A DNA stretch of 64,000 nucleotides, taken from assembly GCF_002873135.1 (NCBI RefSeq), contig NZ_MCVI01000009.1, forward strand, positions 1 to 64,000, given 5' to 3'. The position numbers and the translations under genes are program-made. Below, in pieces: positions 18,755 through 28,069 of this stretch. Below the pieces are notes generated by a model that saw nothing but the letters and a program-made list of their open reading frames with translations, searched no databases and was not told the DNA's origin. The stretch is from Shewanella sp. 10N.286.48.A6 (lineage in GTDB: Bacteria > Pseudomonadota > Gammaproteobacteria > Enterobacterales > Shewanellaceae). The first letter of the stretch is position 1, and every line of letters begins with the position of its first letter.

Positions 18755-18940
18755 GTTGCTCTACTTCTTGATTAGATTGCTGCTTAGTTACTACTTTAAC
18801 AGCCTCGTGGGCGGCTCACTATAGCCAATCAGCGGCTAGATGATAATTCAGTAGGTTAATTTTTGTTAAACCATGAGCTAACGCAATAGTGGAATAGTGA
18901 TTGTGTCGTAAAATAGCTTTTTAACTGTTGAGGAATTCTA

Positions 18941-19207
18941 ATGTCAAAATCAATTCATGGTCGTAACGTTATCAAATTGATGAAAGATCAAAATACCCCG
19001 CAGCCACAACAACAATGGCTGGCGTTGATGGCAGCAGAATTTGGTGAAAATGCAGAGTTTCATACTTGTCGTGCCAGTGATATGAGCGCCGCACAGTTAG
19101 TTGAACTGTTTATTAGCAACGGTCGTTTAACTGAAACTGAAGCTGGTTTTGTGATTAATCAATGTGGTCACTGTGCAGGTAAAGAAACCCAAGAGGCAAC
19201 GGCTTAG
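18941..19207 (+). CDS. YecH-family small metal-binding protein (DUF2492)
   Basis: 88 residues. SIHGRNVIKLM at the start, FHTCRASDMSAAQLVELF in the middle and a C-terminal INQCGHCAGK follow the E. coli YecH pattern, which keeps conserved His and Cys residues. Probably binds a metal through HTC and CGHC; the physiological role is unknown. TTGAGGAATTCTA provides the ribosome site. A strong terminator follows. Confidence 0.8.
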   Translation: MSKSIHGRNVIKLMKDQNTPQPQQQWLALMAAEFGENAEFHTCRASDMSAAQLVELFISNGRLTETEAGFVINQCGHCAGKETQEATA

Positions 19208-19233
19208 TCGCGGATTCGGTTTTCTTTAAGGCA

Positions 19234-19262
19234 AAAATGCCAGTCACTGACTGGCATTTTTG
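19234..19262. terminator. intrinsic terminator
   Basis: ATGCCAGTCA and TGACTGGCAT form a long GC-rich stem with an A-run before and T-run after, between the YecH gene and gltS, which converge. Confidence 0.88.
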
Positions 19263-19321
19263 TATCTGTGTTTAGCTTTAACTAAGCCCTAAAGCGAGCG
19301 GTTAAACTCGCGTATTAAGCG

Positions 19322-20545
19322 CTAGCCCATAAAGCTTAAATAGCCTTGCAAGATAATGGCATTCACAATATCAATAAAGAATGCCCCTACAATAGGCACT
19401 ACCATAAAGGCTTGTGGCGACGGACCTGTACGTGAAACTAATGCGCCCATGTTCATTACCGCAGTTGGGGTTGCGCCCATACCAAAACCACAATGACCAC
19501 CAGCCATCACTGCAGCGTCATAGTTTGAGCCCATTAATCTAAAGGTAACAAAGTAGGCAAACACCGCTAAAATAGCCGCTTGAGACACTAAGATGATTAA
19601 TAGCGGTACCGCTAAATCAAATATTTCCCACAGCTTTAGGTTCATCAATGCCATTGCTAAAAACAGTGACAAGGACACAGTACCTAAAATATCAACACAT
19701 TCACTGTTGATTTTGTAGCCGCGACTCAACTCAGTGGCGTTGGTGATGACCACGCCAAAGAATAAGGCATAAACAAAGTCAGGCATTTTTAACCATGCAA
19801 TATCCATGGAGCTAACAAATTTGCCGAACCACTTAGCCCCAGCCACACATAGCAGCAGAATGAATAGCACTTCTAAAATTTTCTTACCGGTAACGCGATC
19901 AATTTCTAATTGGTCATAGGTTACTAAGTCAGGATGATCTACGTGATGATTACCACCCACACCATATGAAGAAACAAGGTTATGTTTATTGATAAGGCGC
20001 TGGGCAACTGGACCACCAATAATACCGCCCATGACTAGACCAAAGGTGGCCGCTGCCATGGCAAACTCTAAAGTATTAATACCATAGTTGTCTTGGAAGG
20101 TTTGCGCCCAAGCAGCACCCGTGCCGTGACCACCTGATAAGGTAATTGAACCAGCGATTAAGCCCATTATCGGCTCTAGCCCTAAAGCGCTGGCTAAGCT
20201 AACGCCCACCGCATTTTGAATAATGATATATAAAGATGCAATGCCTAAAAAGACAATGACCTTAGTACCGCCTTTCATTAATAGCTTATAACTTGCCGCT
20301 AACCCCACGGTACTGAAAAACATCAGCATCAAGGTATTTTGCATTGAAAGAGTAAATTCTAAACTGATTTTGTTGAAGTGTAATATGGTGATTACGCCTG
20401 CAACGATAAGTCCACCCACGATGGGTTCTGGGATATTATATTTTCTGAAAGAAGGTACGTGTCGATTAATTGTATGGCCAATGAATAGTACCAAAATTGC
20501 CACGAGGAAAGATTCAAGCTCTCCAATAGAATAAACAGTATTCAT
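19322..20545 (-). CDS. gltS: sodium/glutamate symporter
   Basis: 407 residues from the ATG at 20545 (AAAAGGAGTTCC before it), close to the 401 of E. coli GltS. About ten hydrophobic helices with the GltS hallmarks: PEPIVGGL near residue 47, ITLSGGHGTGAAWA, and the second repeat AGGHCGFGMGATPTAVMNM. These inverted-repeat GG(H)-G-G loops bind substrate and Na+. Imports glutamate at the inner membrane. A TGTGA/TCACA inverted repeat lies 38-54 bases upstream of the start. Confidence 0.95.
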   Translation of the reverse strand: MNTVYSIGELESFLVAILVLFIGHTINRHVPSFRKYNIPEPIVGGLIVAGVITILHFNKISLEFTLSMQNTLMLMFFSTVGLAASYKLLMKGGTKVIVFLGIASLYIIIQNAVGVSLASALGLEPIMGLIAGSITLSGGHGTGAAWAQTFQDNYGINTLEFAMAAATFGLVMGGIIGGPVAQRLINKHNLVSSYGVGGNHHVDHPDLVTYDQLEIDRVTGKKILEVLFILLLCVAGAKWFGKFVSSMDIAWLKMPDFVYALFFGVVITNATELSRGYKINSECVDILGTVSLSLFLAMALMNLKLWEIFDLAVPLLIILVSQAAILAVFAYFVTFRLMGSNYDAAVMAGGHCGFGMGATPTAVMNMGALVSRTGPSPQAFMVVPIVGAFFIDIVNAIILQGYLSFMG

Positions 20546-20582
20546 GGAACTCCTTTTGTTTTGCACTGAATGAGTTACACAA

Positions 20583-20599
20583 TGTGATTAGATATCACA
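20583..20599. promoter_or_regulatory. CRP-like inverted repeat upstream of gltS
   Basis: TGTGATTAGATATCACA has perfect TGTGAT/ATCACA arms. The spacing between TGTGA and TCACA is 7, one base more than the canonical CRP site. Confidence 0.4.
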
Positions 20600-21112
20600 A
20601 TTAGATATGCATAAATATTTTGCTTTAATTTATTAGTTATATTGATTATAGAGGAACTTAGCGGTAAATATCATGGGGATTGCCTTGAAAGGCCAAGTGT
20701 CGTTCATTTGTCGAGCTGATTTAACAAGTTATTAAAAGCTAAACCCTTGATGTTAATTGTAAAGGTGGTTTCGTTAGCTTAATTGCACTGCTTATGTTGT
20801 GAATTTGCAGGTGGAGAATCTGAGTTTTGAGGAATAAAAAGTCACTTTAGTGACTGTATCTGGCTCTGTTTAAGATAAATAATTGCCGCTAGACTCAATC
20901 AAAGCAGATTACATAGTATGTTTTATGGTGTGTGCTATTTATTCTAAAACTGAAAAATTGCTCATTGGAGTGGTTTGCCGATGCTGATGTTTATAGATAT
21001 ATGAGCGAAATAAAAGGAAGTTCATTTCGCTCATATAGCGCTGGCTAAAGCGGGCGAATAGGTACTTTTATGTACTTTAAATAAACCTGTAACAGCCAAA
21101 TGCTAAAGGGTA
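20600..21112. other. intergenic with two hairpins
   Basis: About 510 bases between gltS and the molbindin gene. AGTCACTTTAGTGACT (20840-20855) has 7-bp arms. A second, larger repeat lies at 20998-21037 and is listed separately. I see no open frame with a ribosome site. Confidence 0.5.
20998..21037. repeat. perfect 14-bp inverted repeat
   Basis: TATATGAGCGAAAT and ATTTCGCTCATATA are exact reverse complements around a 12-base loop. It sits about 75 bases past the molbindin stop (minus strand). There is no T-run, so its role as a terminator is doubtful. Confidence 0.75.
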
Positions 21113-21322
21113 TTAATCAACAGCAACCATGACATTGCTAGCTTTAATAATCGCGTAAGCATTGCCGCCCACGGTTAAGCCAAGTTGCTGACAAGACTTT
21201 TTAGTGACTACTGATGTGATCTCAACTCCTGGTGCAAGTTCAATGACCACTTCATTGTTTACAGAACCCTCTTCGATTGAGGTGATTTTACCAACCAGTG
21301 AATTACGAGCGCTGATTTTCAT
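21113..21322 (-). CDS. molybdopterin/molybdate-binding TOBE protein (molbindin)
   Basis: 69 residues forming one Mop/TOBE domain: SARNSLVGKITSIEEGSVNNEVVIELAPGVEITSVVTKKS, then the GNAYAIIKASNVMVAVD strand. Single-domain molbindins oligomerise and store or buffer molybdate or tungstate in the cytoplasm. No other molybdenum gene is adjacent, so it stands alone here. Confidence 0.9.
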   Translation of the reverse strand: MKISARNSLVGKITSIEEGSVNNEVVIELAPGVEITSVVTKKSCQQLGLTVGGNAYAIIKASNVMVAVD

Positions 21323-21784
21323 AATATTTAAATTTCCTATTAATGAGTCAATATGCTGATATTAATTATAAAAATAAGGTATTTATAATTTTTAAAGCGA
21401 AATGTATGGCCCGTTCCACTGTGCGTAAAAATGAACCATGAGCCTAAGTTTAATTGATAAATTCAATTTTGCTTGTTCAGAGGTTAACTTTTGCGAGGGA
21501 TAAGTACGAAGAAATAGTAAAACTTAATGGGTTAAACGATGAGCGTTATTAAGGGTAAATAATTATAGGGCTTAAGGTGAAATGTTCAATTAATCAAGTG
21601 TTTACACTTAAGGTGGTAAGTACTAGACGTCATCAAGTATAGGCTTCCTTTATCAGGATTGGGCTAATGAATGTATTTGTCTCATATCAAAATCATGTTA
21701 GCTTAATTTTTACACATGTGAGTCGCTACATGTGCTGAGTGATTAAGTTGAGTGAAGATATGCTTAAGGAGAAGGGTTTACAGG
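21323..21784. other. intergenic region between divergent genes, several short palindromes
   Basis: AAGTGTTTACACTT (21596-21609) is a palindrome with 6-bp arms. CTTAAGGTG occurs twice (21571 and 21607). CACATGTG (21713-21720) is followed by ACATGTG (21728-21734), 40-60 bases before the next gene. No regulator can be named. Confidence 0.4.
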
Positions 21785-22993
21785 ATGTTTATCAAACAAG
21801 AGATATACCGATTTAGTATCGTTGTCATCAGTCTATTGAGCTTATCTGCGTGCAGTTCAATGTCCCAAAAAAACTTATCAGTTGATGTGAAAATGCCTGC
21901 TGCGAGTAGTTTACTCCAACTTCAAGCCAGCAAATATACTGTGCCATCCATTGAGAGTTTGACTCAACTAACACCGATACAAGAGCGGGAGTTATTGGCG
22001 TTTATTGCCGATGAAGAAATTGCTGCTTTACCCAATAGAAAAAAAGTGAGTCAATTTATTGGTCAAAAAATGGTTAATTTTAACTATGAAGGTTCAAACT
22101 TTAATGCCAGTGATGCGTGGTTAAATAAATCTGGTAATTGTATGTCTCTAGCTATGTTGACCTATGGCGTCGCAAAATTCTTAAATGTTAAAGCTGTTTT
22201 TCAAGTAGTGCATAGTGCGCCCCTTGTGACCGTCATCACCAAGGATTTGATGGTGTCATCGGATCATGTCCGTACCTTTCTTTATGAGGTTGATAGCAGT
22301 GATTCAAAATCAAATTTATATCTATATGGCGGAGAGTTCTCTGTGATTGATTACTTTCCTGATCGTAACGACCGCAATGGTGGCGTGGTATCAGACCGTC
22401 AATTTTTAGCCATGTTTTACCGTAATTTAGCTGCTGATGCCTTATTGGATGATAAGCTTGAATTAGCTTTTGCGTTAATGCAAAAAGGCCTGTCATTAGC
22501 ACCGGATTATGTACCCTTGATTAATATGATGGCAGTAGTACACCGCCGTATTGAAGCCTATGATATTGCCGAAGCCTATTATCAGTATGGTTTGCAATTT
22601 AAGCCTAACTCACTAAGTCTATTAAGTAATTACAGCTTTGTTCTGAATTCTCAAGGTCGAATAGATGAAGCGCAGAGTATTAGTCAGCAATTATTGGATC
22701 TGGAAAATGAAAGCCCTTATGGCTGGTATAGCATGGGAATAGAAGCGTTAGCGTTAAAAGATTACCGAGCAGCAGAGATATTCTTTAGAAAATTCATCAA
22801 AAATAGCCCTTATTTCCATCAGGCCTATTATGAGTTAGCCAAGGCGCTCAATGCACAGGGAAAACCCTATGCAGCTAAGCAGAGCTTGAAAGAGGCGTTG
22901 ACGTTAACATCCCTAGGGGAAAACCAGCAGAAATATTTAGCCAAACTCAATTGGTTAAACTCAGTTGCTAGAAAAGGGCTTGCTGAGCAGTAG
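21785..22993 (+). CDS. lipoprotein with transglutaminase-like and TPR domains
   Basis: 402 residues from the ATG at 21785, preceded by AAGGAGAAGGG; a GTG start 33 bases upstream is rejected. Lipobox LSAC gives an acylated Cys at about residue 23. Residues ~95-210 resemble a transglutaminase-like cysteine-protease fold: a candidate Cys in SGNCMSLAMLTYGVAKFL, a His in SSDHVRTFLYEV and an Asp in VIDYFPD. From about 225 to 380 there are four or more TPR-type helical repeats (YYQYGLQFKPNSLSLLSNYSF and similar). Likely outer-membrane scaffold with peptidase- or transglutaminase-like activity; the triad assignment is inference. Confidence 0.75.
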   Translation: MFIKQEIYRFSIVVISLLSLSACSSMSQKNLSVDVKMPAASSLLQLQASKYTVPSIESLTQLTPIQERELLAFIADEEIAALPNRKKVSQFIGQKMVNFNYEGSNFNASDAWLNKSGNCMSLAMLTYGVAKFLNVKAVFQVVHSAPLVTVITKDLMVSSDHVRTFLYEVDSSDSKSNLYLYGGEFSVIDYFPDRNDRNGGVVSDRQFLAMFYRNLAADALLDDKLELAFALMQKGLSLAPDYVPLINMMAVVHRRIEAYDIAEAYYQYGLQFKPNSLSLLSNYSFVLNSQGRIDEAQSISQQLLDLENESPYGWYSMGIEALALKDYRAAEIFFRKFIKNSPYFHQAYYELAKALNAQGKPYAAKQSLKEALTLTSLGENQQKYLAKLNWLNSVARKGLAEQ

Positions 22994-23012
22994 GTTATTA
23001 CGATTTAAAAAG

Positions 23013-23053
23013 AAAAAGCCAGCTTGCATCATAGAGGTCAGCTGGCTTTTTTA
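23013..23053. terminator. bidirectional intrinsic terminator
   Basis: AAAAAGCCAGCT and AGCTGGCTTTTT flank a loop between the convergent lipoprotein and methyltransferase genes. Confidence 0.85.
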
Positions 23054-23067
23054 TCATTATGAATTAA

Positions 23068-24093
23068 TTAATCAATAGTTAGTGCGACAATCTTAAGGGG
23101 ATGGTTGTCATCAAAAGAAGGGAAGTCTTCATGGCAATTTAACCATTCAATTGAGCTGACACTGCGGCCTTGTTTTTCAACACAGCGCACTAAGCTGTTG
23201 AGCCAGGCTTGTCGTTCCACTTTGGCGACATTGTTACAGCACACTATGGTGCCACCACTTTTTGTTGTTAGCATTGCAGGCTTAAATAAGCCTTGGTAAT
23301 CATTAATCAGGTCAACGGTGCCAAATGGGCTTTTTGCAAAACGTGGCGGATCTAAAAATACCAAATCAAATTGAGTCGCAGCTAACTTCGGGTACTTAGG
23401 TAATTTTTGCCCGCGGCGCCCACCAACCTTAAGACCAGCTAATTGACGCAGCGCAGGAAAGGCATCGCTTTGAATGAACTCACAAGTATCGGCCACCTCA
23501 TTGAGCTCAGCATTCTTTTTACCCGCAGCCAAAGCAAATGATGAGAAGTCCACATTAACTGCCCGAGTTGCACCGCCCATGGCTGCTGCAGTGCCAATAC
23601 CGCAAGTGTATGAAAATAGGTTTAGCACGGTTTTGCCTTGGCTATTGGCTCTTACATATTCTCTACCGATACGCATATCGAGAAACAATAACGGGTCTTG
23701 GCCTTCATGGCGTAATTTTGAGGTGAACTTGATGCCATTTTCTTGGATAACTTGCTCTGAGCAGGCAAAGTCATTGAAGTCATCAGCAAGATTATTTTCA
23801 ATGCGTGAATTACGTTTAGCACGGTCATTGTAGATAATAGGTAACTCAAGATGTGCGTTAAGGATTTCGGTTATTTGCGTAAGTTGTTGCTCAGTTAAGG
23901 TCTGATGGAATGTTTGAATGAGCCACGCATTACCATAACGGTCAATATTAAGCCCATTTTCGCCTTCAACAGTGCCATGAAATACCCGAAAACAATCGGT
24001 TTGTTGAAGCGCCGCTTGTTGAAAAAATTCAGCGCGTTGATTAATGGCGTGAGTAAGAGAAGACTGCAATGACATAGTTGTGCTCGTTAGCAT
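23068..24093 (-). CDS. class I SAM-dependent methyltransferase (RlmI/RlmK-like)
   Basis: 341 residues from 24093; an internal ATG at 24075 is also possible and neither has a strong ribosome site. SAM-binding motif I is VLNLFSYTCGIGTAAAMGGA, followed by VNVDFSSFAL and the catalytic-region FDLVFLDPPRFAKSPFG. The N-terminal half (FHGTVEGENGLNIDRYGNAWLIQ) resembles the segment before the catalytic domain in RlmI/RlmK rRNA methyltransferases; the N-terminal PUA domain of RlmI is not evident. Target probably rRNA (inference). Confidence 0.82.
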   Translation of the reverse strand: MLTSTTMSLQSSLTHAINQRAEFFQQAALQQTDCFRVFHGTVEGENGLNIDRYGNAWLIQTFHQTLTEQQLTQITEILNAHLELPIIYNDRAKRNSRIENNLADDFNDFACSEQVIQENGIKFTSKLRHEGQDPLLFLDMRIGREYVRANSQGKTVLNLFSYTCGIGTAAAMGGATRAVNVDFSSFALAAGKKNAELNEVADTCEFIQSDAFPALRQLAGLKVGGRRGQKLPKYPKLAATQFDLVFLDPPRFAKSPFGTVDLINDYQGLFKPAMLTTKSGGTIVCCNNVAKVERQAWLNSLVRCVEKQGRSVSSIEWLNCHEDFPSFDDNHPLKIVALTID

Positions 24094-24517
24094 GAAAAGG
24101 CAAAAACAGATTATACCAAGCTTATAGCGGCTTGTCGGTATGTGTTAGAGCTTGTAAGTGAGCTTTTATTGACTCGCCACATTTTACAGTAGCAACAAGC
24201 ACTGATAATACGCTTACAATTTACTATTCAAAAGTAACAAATTGTAGCTTAGCCCTATGTTTTAATTGAATTTGGCGACTTGCTGTAAGTAAATATGTTA
24301 TCTTTTATATACTGTAAATGTATGAAATTAATAACAATAGTTTTTTATATCGTGATTACCGAGCTACATAGCAGATAATGCTTTTGGGGCTTGTTGGCTC
24401 ACCTATGTTGCCGTTAAATTTAGACTTTACCGTGACGGTTATTAGCTTTAGTTATGCCAACTGTTTTTTATTCGATTTACTCATCCGACACATTCAGTCT
24501 AAAACGACGAGGTTCAT
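24094..24517. other. intergenic, no feature seen
   Basis: About 420 AT-rich bases between divergent genes, presumably holding both promoters. I see no notable palindrome or small gene. Confidence 0.35.
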
Positions 24518-26476
24518 TTGAATCATCTGCTGCGCCATTCACTATTACCCGTATTATTGCTTTTTTTTTGCGGTATTTTTTCGACCGCAGCAACTGCAGC
24601 AAAGCCGCCAGTTTTCGATTTATTAGATGAGATTGCCAGCATTGAACACGGGCCGCAATTAACGGCGTTATATCTTGGGGCTGATAAAGACCCTGAAGGC
24701 ACCTTAACGGCTTTAGAGCAACTAAAATCCCAAGGTGTTATCGATGGTAATGACTATTTTAAAACCATTTATTATCTGATCCTTTATAACGTTCAATTTG
24801 TACTGTCTGATGTTGAGGCGGCAGAAAAAACCACTAAAACCTTATATCAATTTGGCCTAGATAGCGGCCAAGACTGGATTGTGGCCGAAGGCCTAACCAT
24901 TAAAGGCACCTTGGCGGCGAGAAAAAGTGAAGGTAAAAAAGCGCTGCGACTGATAGAGCAAGCGATCAGCTTAGCCGAACAACTGCATTATGACCGCTTA
25001 CTGGCTCGTGCACTTAATATACGAGGCATAATTCACTCACGTAGTTTAGCTTATGAATTAGCGATTGAGGATTATCAAAGAGCGATTAAACTGGCTGAAA
25101 CCACCAATAATAGCGATTTTGTATTTAAGTTATATTCAAATATATCAGTGCTTTATTCTATGGTTGAAGATTGGCCTAGCGCGATTGAATACAATAAAAA
25201 AGCCACTGAGTTATATCTTAAAAGTGATAATGTCAGCTTTGAGTACTTAGTGATCCTATACAGTAATGCTAGTAACAATATGCTAGAAATTAATGATATA
25301 GAAGCGGCGACCCAATACAGTGAAAAAAGCATTGCCGTGGCACGGGAGTCCAATAATAACCAGCTTATTGTCAACGCCTTAATGACCCAGACCCACTTAT
25401 TAATTAGTCAGCAACTCTTTGCTGAGGCTGAGCCAGTGGCAATGGAATGTGTTGAGCTCGCGAAGCAAGTGCATGATCAATTACCTTATAACGAATGCTT
25501 AATGGGTCTCGGCGAGGTCAGTTTATTTAAGGGTGATAGCGCCACTGCTGGTGATTATGCCAACAATGCCATGGCCGGGCTTAAGGCCATTGATAACCAG
25601 GACTCACTATTAAAGTCCTATGAATTATTGGCGCGAGTCTATCAAGCACAGCAGCGATACCCTGAGGCCATTGAGCAATTAACCACTTATTATGAAGGCA
25701 CCCAAAAGCTGCTTTTCAATCAGCGTGAAGAACAGTTATTTGCCTTAAAAGCCTTGTATGAAGGCCAACTTCAAGATGAAAAAATTGCCTTATTAACCGC
25801 AGAGAATGAGCTGAAGGCCGCCACCCTTGATAAAAAAGAGCTACAAGAAAGAATATGGTTGTTAGCTTTGGCTATTTTAGCTATTGGCTTAGTGTTATTA
25901 ATTAGACGTTACTTTTTAAGTGAAAAGAACATCGATAGCCTGCGAACATCAAATAAAAGTTTGTATAAAGCTTCAAATAACGATCAACTCACAGGACTAC
26001 ACAACCGCCGCTATATCGAGCACTTTATTCATCATGAGCTAACCGCATTTCCGAATGCTTATTATTGTATGTTGATGATTGACTGCGATAAATTTAAAAA
26101 TGTCAACGATACTTATGGTCATGATACTGGGGATATCGTGCTCACAGAAATTGCCAAGCGTTTATCGAACAGCATTCGAAAAGGGGATGTATTAGTACGA
26201 TGGGGCGGTGAAGAGTTTATTATATTATTGCAAGTTGACGAAGCCGACCCCACCTCTCTGGATGAAGTGTTAAGCCGTTTTAATCAGGCTATTAGCACTG
26301 AAGCCGTTATAACTCCAGCTGCTGATTTAGTGGTGACAGTATCGATTGGCGCAAGTCGACCGACAACAGCCAAAAGGCTAGTCGAAGAGTGGGATACAAT
26401 ACTAAAACTTGCTGATACCGCGTTATACCAAGCTAAACAAGCTGGACGCAATTGCGCGGTTATTGCGGAAAAATAA
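24518..26476 (+). CDS. exported-sensor TPR diguanylate cyclase
   Basis: 652 residues from a TTG start (GAGG 7 bases before). A signal peptide (about 1-30) is followed by a helical periplasmic region with TPR-type repeats (about 80-400), a coiled-coil stretch, one membrane helix (IWLLALAILAIGLVLLI, about 446-462), and a cytoplasmic GGDEF domain. The active site reads RWGGEEF, the metal Asp is in MLMIDCDKFKNVNDTYGH, and an inhibitory-site RKGD lies five residues before GGEEF. It should make c-di-GMP from GTP and be product-inhibited. The signal sensed by the TPR region is unknown. Confidence 0.92.
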   Translation: MNHLLRHSLLPVLLLFFCGIFSTAATAAKPPVFDLLDEIASIEHGPQLTALYLGADKDPEGTLTALEQLKSQGVIDGNDYFKTIYYLILYNVQFVLSDVEAAEKTTKTLYQFGLDSGQDWIVAEGLTIKGTLAARKSEGKKALRLIEQAISLAEQLHYDRLLARALNIRGIIHSRSLAYELAIEDYQRAIKLAETTNNSDFVFKLYSNISVLYSMVEDWPSAIEYNKKATELYLKSDNVSFEYLVILYSNASNNMLEINDIEAATQYSEKSIAVARESNNNQLIVNALMTQTHLLISQQLFAEAEPVAMECVELAKQVHDQLPYNECLMGLGEVSLFKGDSATAGDYANNAMAGLKAIDNQDSLLKSYELLARVYQAQQRYPEAIEQLTTYYEGTQKLLFNQREEQLFALKALYEGQLQDEKIALLTAENELKAATLDKKELQERIWLLALAILAIGLVLLIRRYFLSEKNIDSLRTSNKSLYKASNNDQLTGLHNRRYIEHFIHHELTAFPNAYYCMLMIDCDKFKNVNDTYGHDTGDIVLTEIAKRLSNSIRKGDVLVRWGGEEFIILLQVDEADPTSLDEVLSRFNQAISTEAVITPAADLVVTVSIGASRPTTAKRLVEEWDTILKLADTALYQAKQAGRNCAVIAEK

Positions 26477-26477
26477 C

Positions 26478-26870
26478 TTATTCAGGCAAATGCACTTTAA
26501 AGGTTTTATCGGCGATAACTTTGCCGTTTAGCTCTAGGGTCATGCGCCAGTTGCCGACTTTGTTGTCAATTGGCGCCCAAATACAGTCTCCAAGGTAAAA
26601 CTTCCAATCGTTTTCTTTGATGTACACTTCACCATCGAAAGGCGCTTGAATATTGCCTTCTGCATCGGGAATATCGGGGTGATAAATACAGTAACCTAAC
26701 ACTTGATTTTTGGCTTTGCGAATACGGGTGACAAAGCCAAATTCAATGTCTATTTCAGCAGGCACATGTACGGTGGCTTTTAAAAATCTTGGCAGTTCAT
26801 CACTATCAGAATCCCATTGACTGAAAATCCCCGCTTGAATAATACTGACATCTGCTTTTAATTTACTCAT
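26478..26870 (-). CDS. DUF3859 family protein
   Basis: 130 residues, no signal peptide, beta-rich: ADVSIIQAGIFSQW near the start, IDIEFGFVTRIRKA in the middle and NWRMTLELNGKVIADKTFKV near the end. Matches the DUF3859 pattern as I recall it. Function unknown. It starts 37 bases after aroQ on the same strand, so co-transcription is likely. Confidence 0.75.
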   Translation of the reverse strand: MSKLKADVSIIQAGIFSQWDSDSDELPRFLKATVHVPAEIDIEFGFVTRIRKAKNQVLGYCIYHPDIPDAEGNIQAPFDGEVYIKENDWKFYLGDCIWAPIDNKVGNWRMTLELNGKVIADKTFKVHLPE

Positions 26871-26907
26871 ATCTTGTAGATCTCTATAGCTAACGCTAGT
26901 CCTTTCT

Positions 26908-27351
26908 TTAATCCTTGCTCAGCTGGCTAATAGCGGCTTGCATTGCAAACTCATAGCCCTGAATGCCTAAGCCGCAAATTACCCCGACCGCTTTATCTGA
27001 TAAATAAGAATGATGTCTAAAAGGCTCGCGAGCATGAACATTTGAAATATGGACTTCAATAAACGGAATATTCACCCCAAGCAGTGCATCACGCAGGGCG
27101 ACACTGGTGTGGGTAAAGGCGGCAGGATTGATCACAATAAACTTGGCATCAGTGGCATGAATCGCATTGATAAGTGCATGTTCGGCATTAGACTGGATAT
27201 GATCAAAGTCTAATTCGGCACCATGGGCTTGAGACTGACACTTTGCCACAATGGTGTCTAAGTTATCGCTGCCATAAAGGCCTGGCTCACGACGGCCTAA
27301 TAAATTTAAATTAGGGCCATTAACTAGTAAAATCTTGGCTTTGGGCGTCAT
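26908..27351 (-). CDS. aroQ: type II 3-dehydroquinate dehydratase
   Basis: 147 residues, usual length. [21 protein letters not shown] carries the N-terminal Asn, the catalytic Arg and the Tyr of the flexible lid; [34 protein letters not shown] and [11 protein letters not shown] complete the active site. Converts 3-dehydroquinate to 3-dehydroshikimate in the shikimate pathway. AAGGAAAGTGC precedes the ATG. Here it is followed by DUF3859, not by accB-accC as in many gammaproteobacteria. Confidence 0.96.
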   Translation of the reverse strand: MTPKAKILLVNGPNLNLLGRREPGLYGSDNLDTIVAKCQSQAHGAELDFDHIQSNAEHALINAIHATDAKFIVINPAAFTHTSVALRDALLGVNIPFIEVHISNVHAREPFRHHSYLSDKAVGVICGLGIQGYEFAMQAAISQLSKD

Positions 27352-27480
27352 GCACTTTCCTTAAAATTGCTACTGATGAGTATTGATAATACCGAATAAG
27401 GTTAATTTATCATGTAATTATTGCCATAAGTGGATAAATTTTCATGGCTGTATTAAGGCGAGTTTGAAAACGATTGCAGC

Positions 27481-27897
27481 TTAATAATCAGATTTGTTTT
27501 TTCGTAGCGCTTTCGTAGCGCCGCGTTGCTTTTTGGCATCGACTCTGCGGCGTTGACTGCCTTTAGTCGCTTTGGTGGCAATACGTTTTTTTTGCACTAT
27601 ACCGACACTTTTTACTAGCTCAATAAACTGCTCTAATGCCAGCTGACGATTAAAATCTTGGCTGCGGCTTTGTTGGCATTTTATGATCACTTTACCGCTC
27701 TTAGTAATGCGATGATCGGCTTTGGCTAATAGCTTTTGCTGATAAAACTCAGGTAGCGATGACTGACGTATGTCAAAAATAATCTGCGCTGCAGTGGAAA
27801 CTTTATTAATGTGCTGCCCACCAGCGCCGCTTGAACGGATAAATTGCCATTCAATTTCATTATTTTCGATGCTGACGCTGTTGGTTATCTTGATCAT
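27481..27897 (-). CDS. arfB: alternative ribosome-rescue factor (peptidyl-tRNA hydrolase)
   Basis: 138 residues, close to E. coli ArfB/YaeJ (140). The catalytic GGQ is in RSSGAGGQHINKVST near residue 27. A basic C-terminal tail (RIATKATKGSQRRRVDAKKQRGATKALRKNK) enters the mRNA channel of stalled ribosomes in this family. It releases nascent chains from ribosomes lacking a stop codon. No strong ribosome site. Confidence 0.94.
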   Translation of the reverse strand: MIKITNSVSIENNEIEWQFIRSSGAGGQHINKVSTAAQIIFDIRQSSLPEFYQQKLLAKADHRITKSGKVIIKCQQSRSQDFNRQLALEQFIELVKSVGIVQKKRIATKATKGSQRRRVDAKKQRGATKALRKNKSDY

Positions 27898-28069
27898 TAT
27901 ATGATTCTACTTTTTACCATTTACTTGGGTCTATTTAAGGGGGCTGATTCGAGTTTATTGTTTGTTACCACTTGAGTTTAACAAACTTTTGTTTAGTACT
28001 GCGGATAAGATTTGTTACTATCAATAATTATCTAGAAACTAGGCCACATTGACCGTTTGGAGTTGCTTT

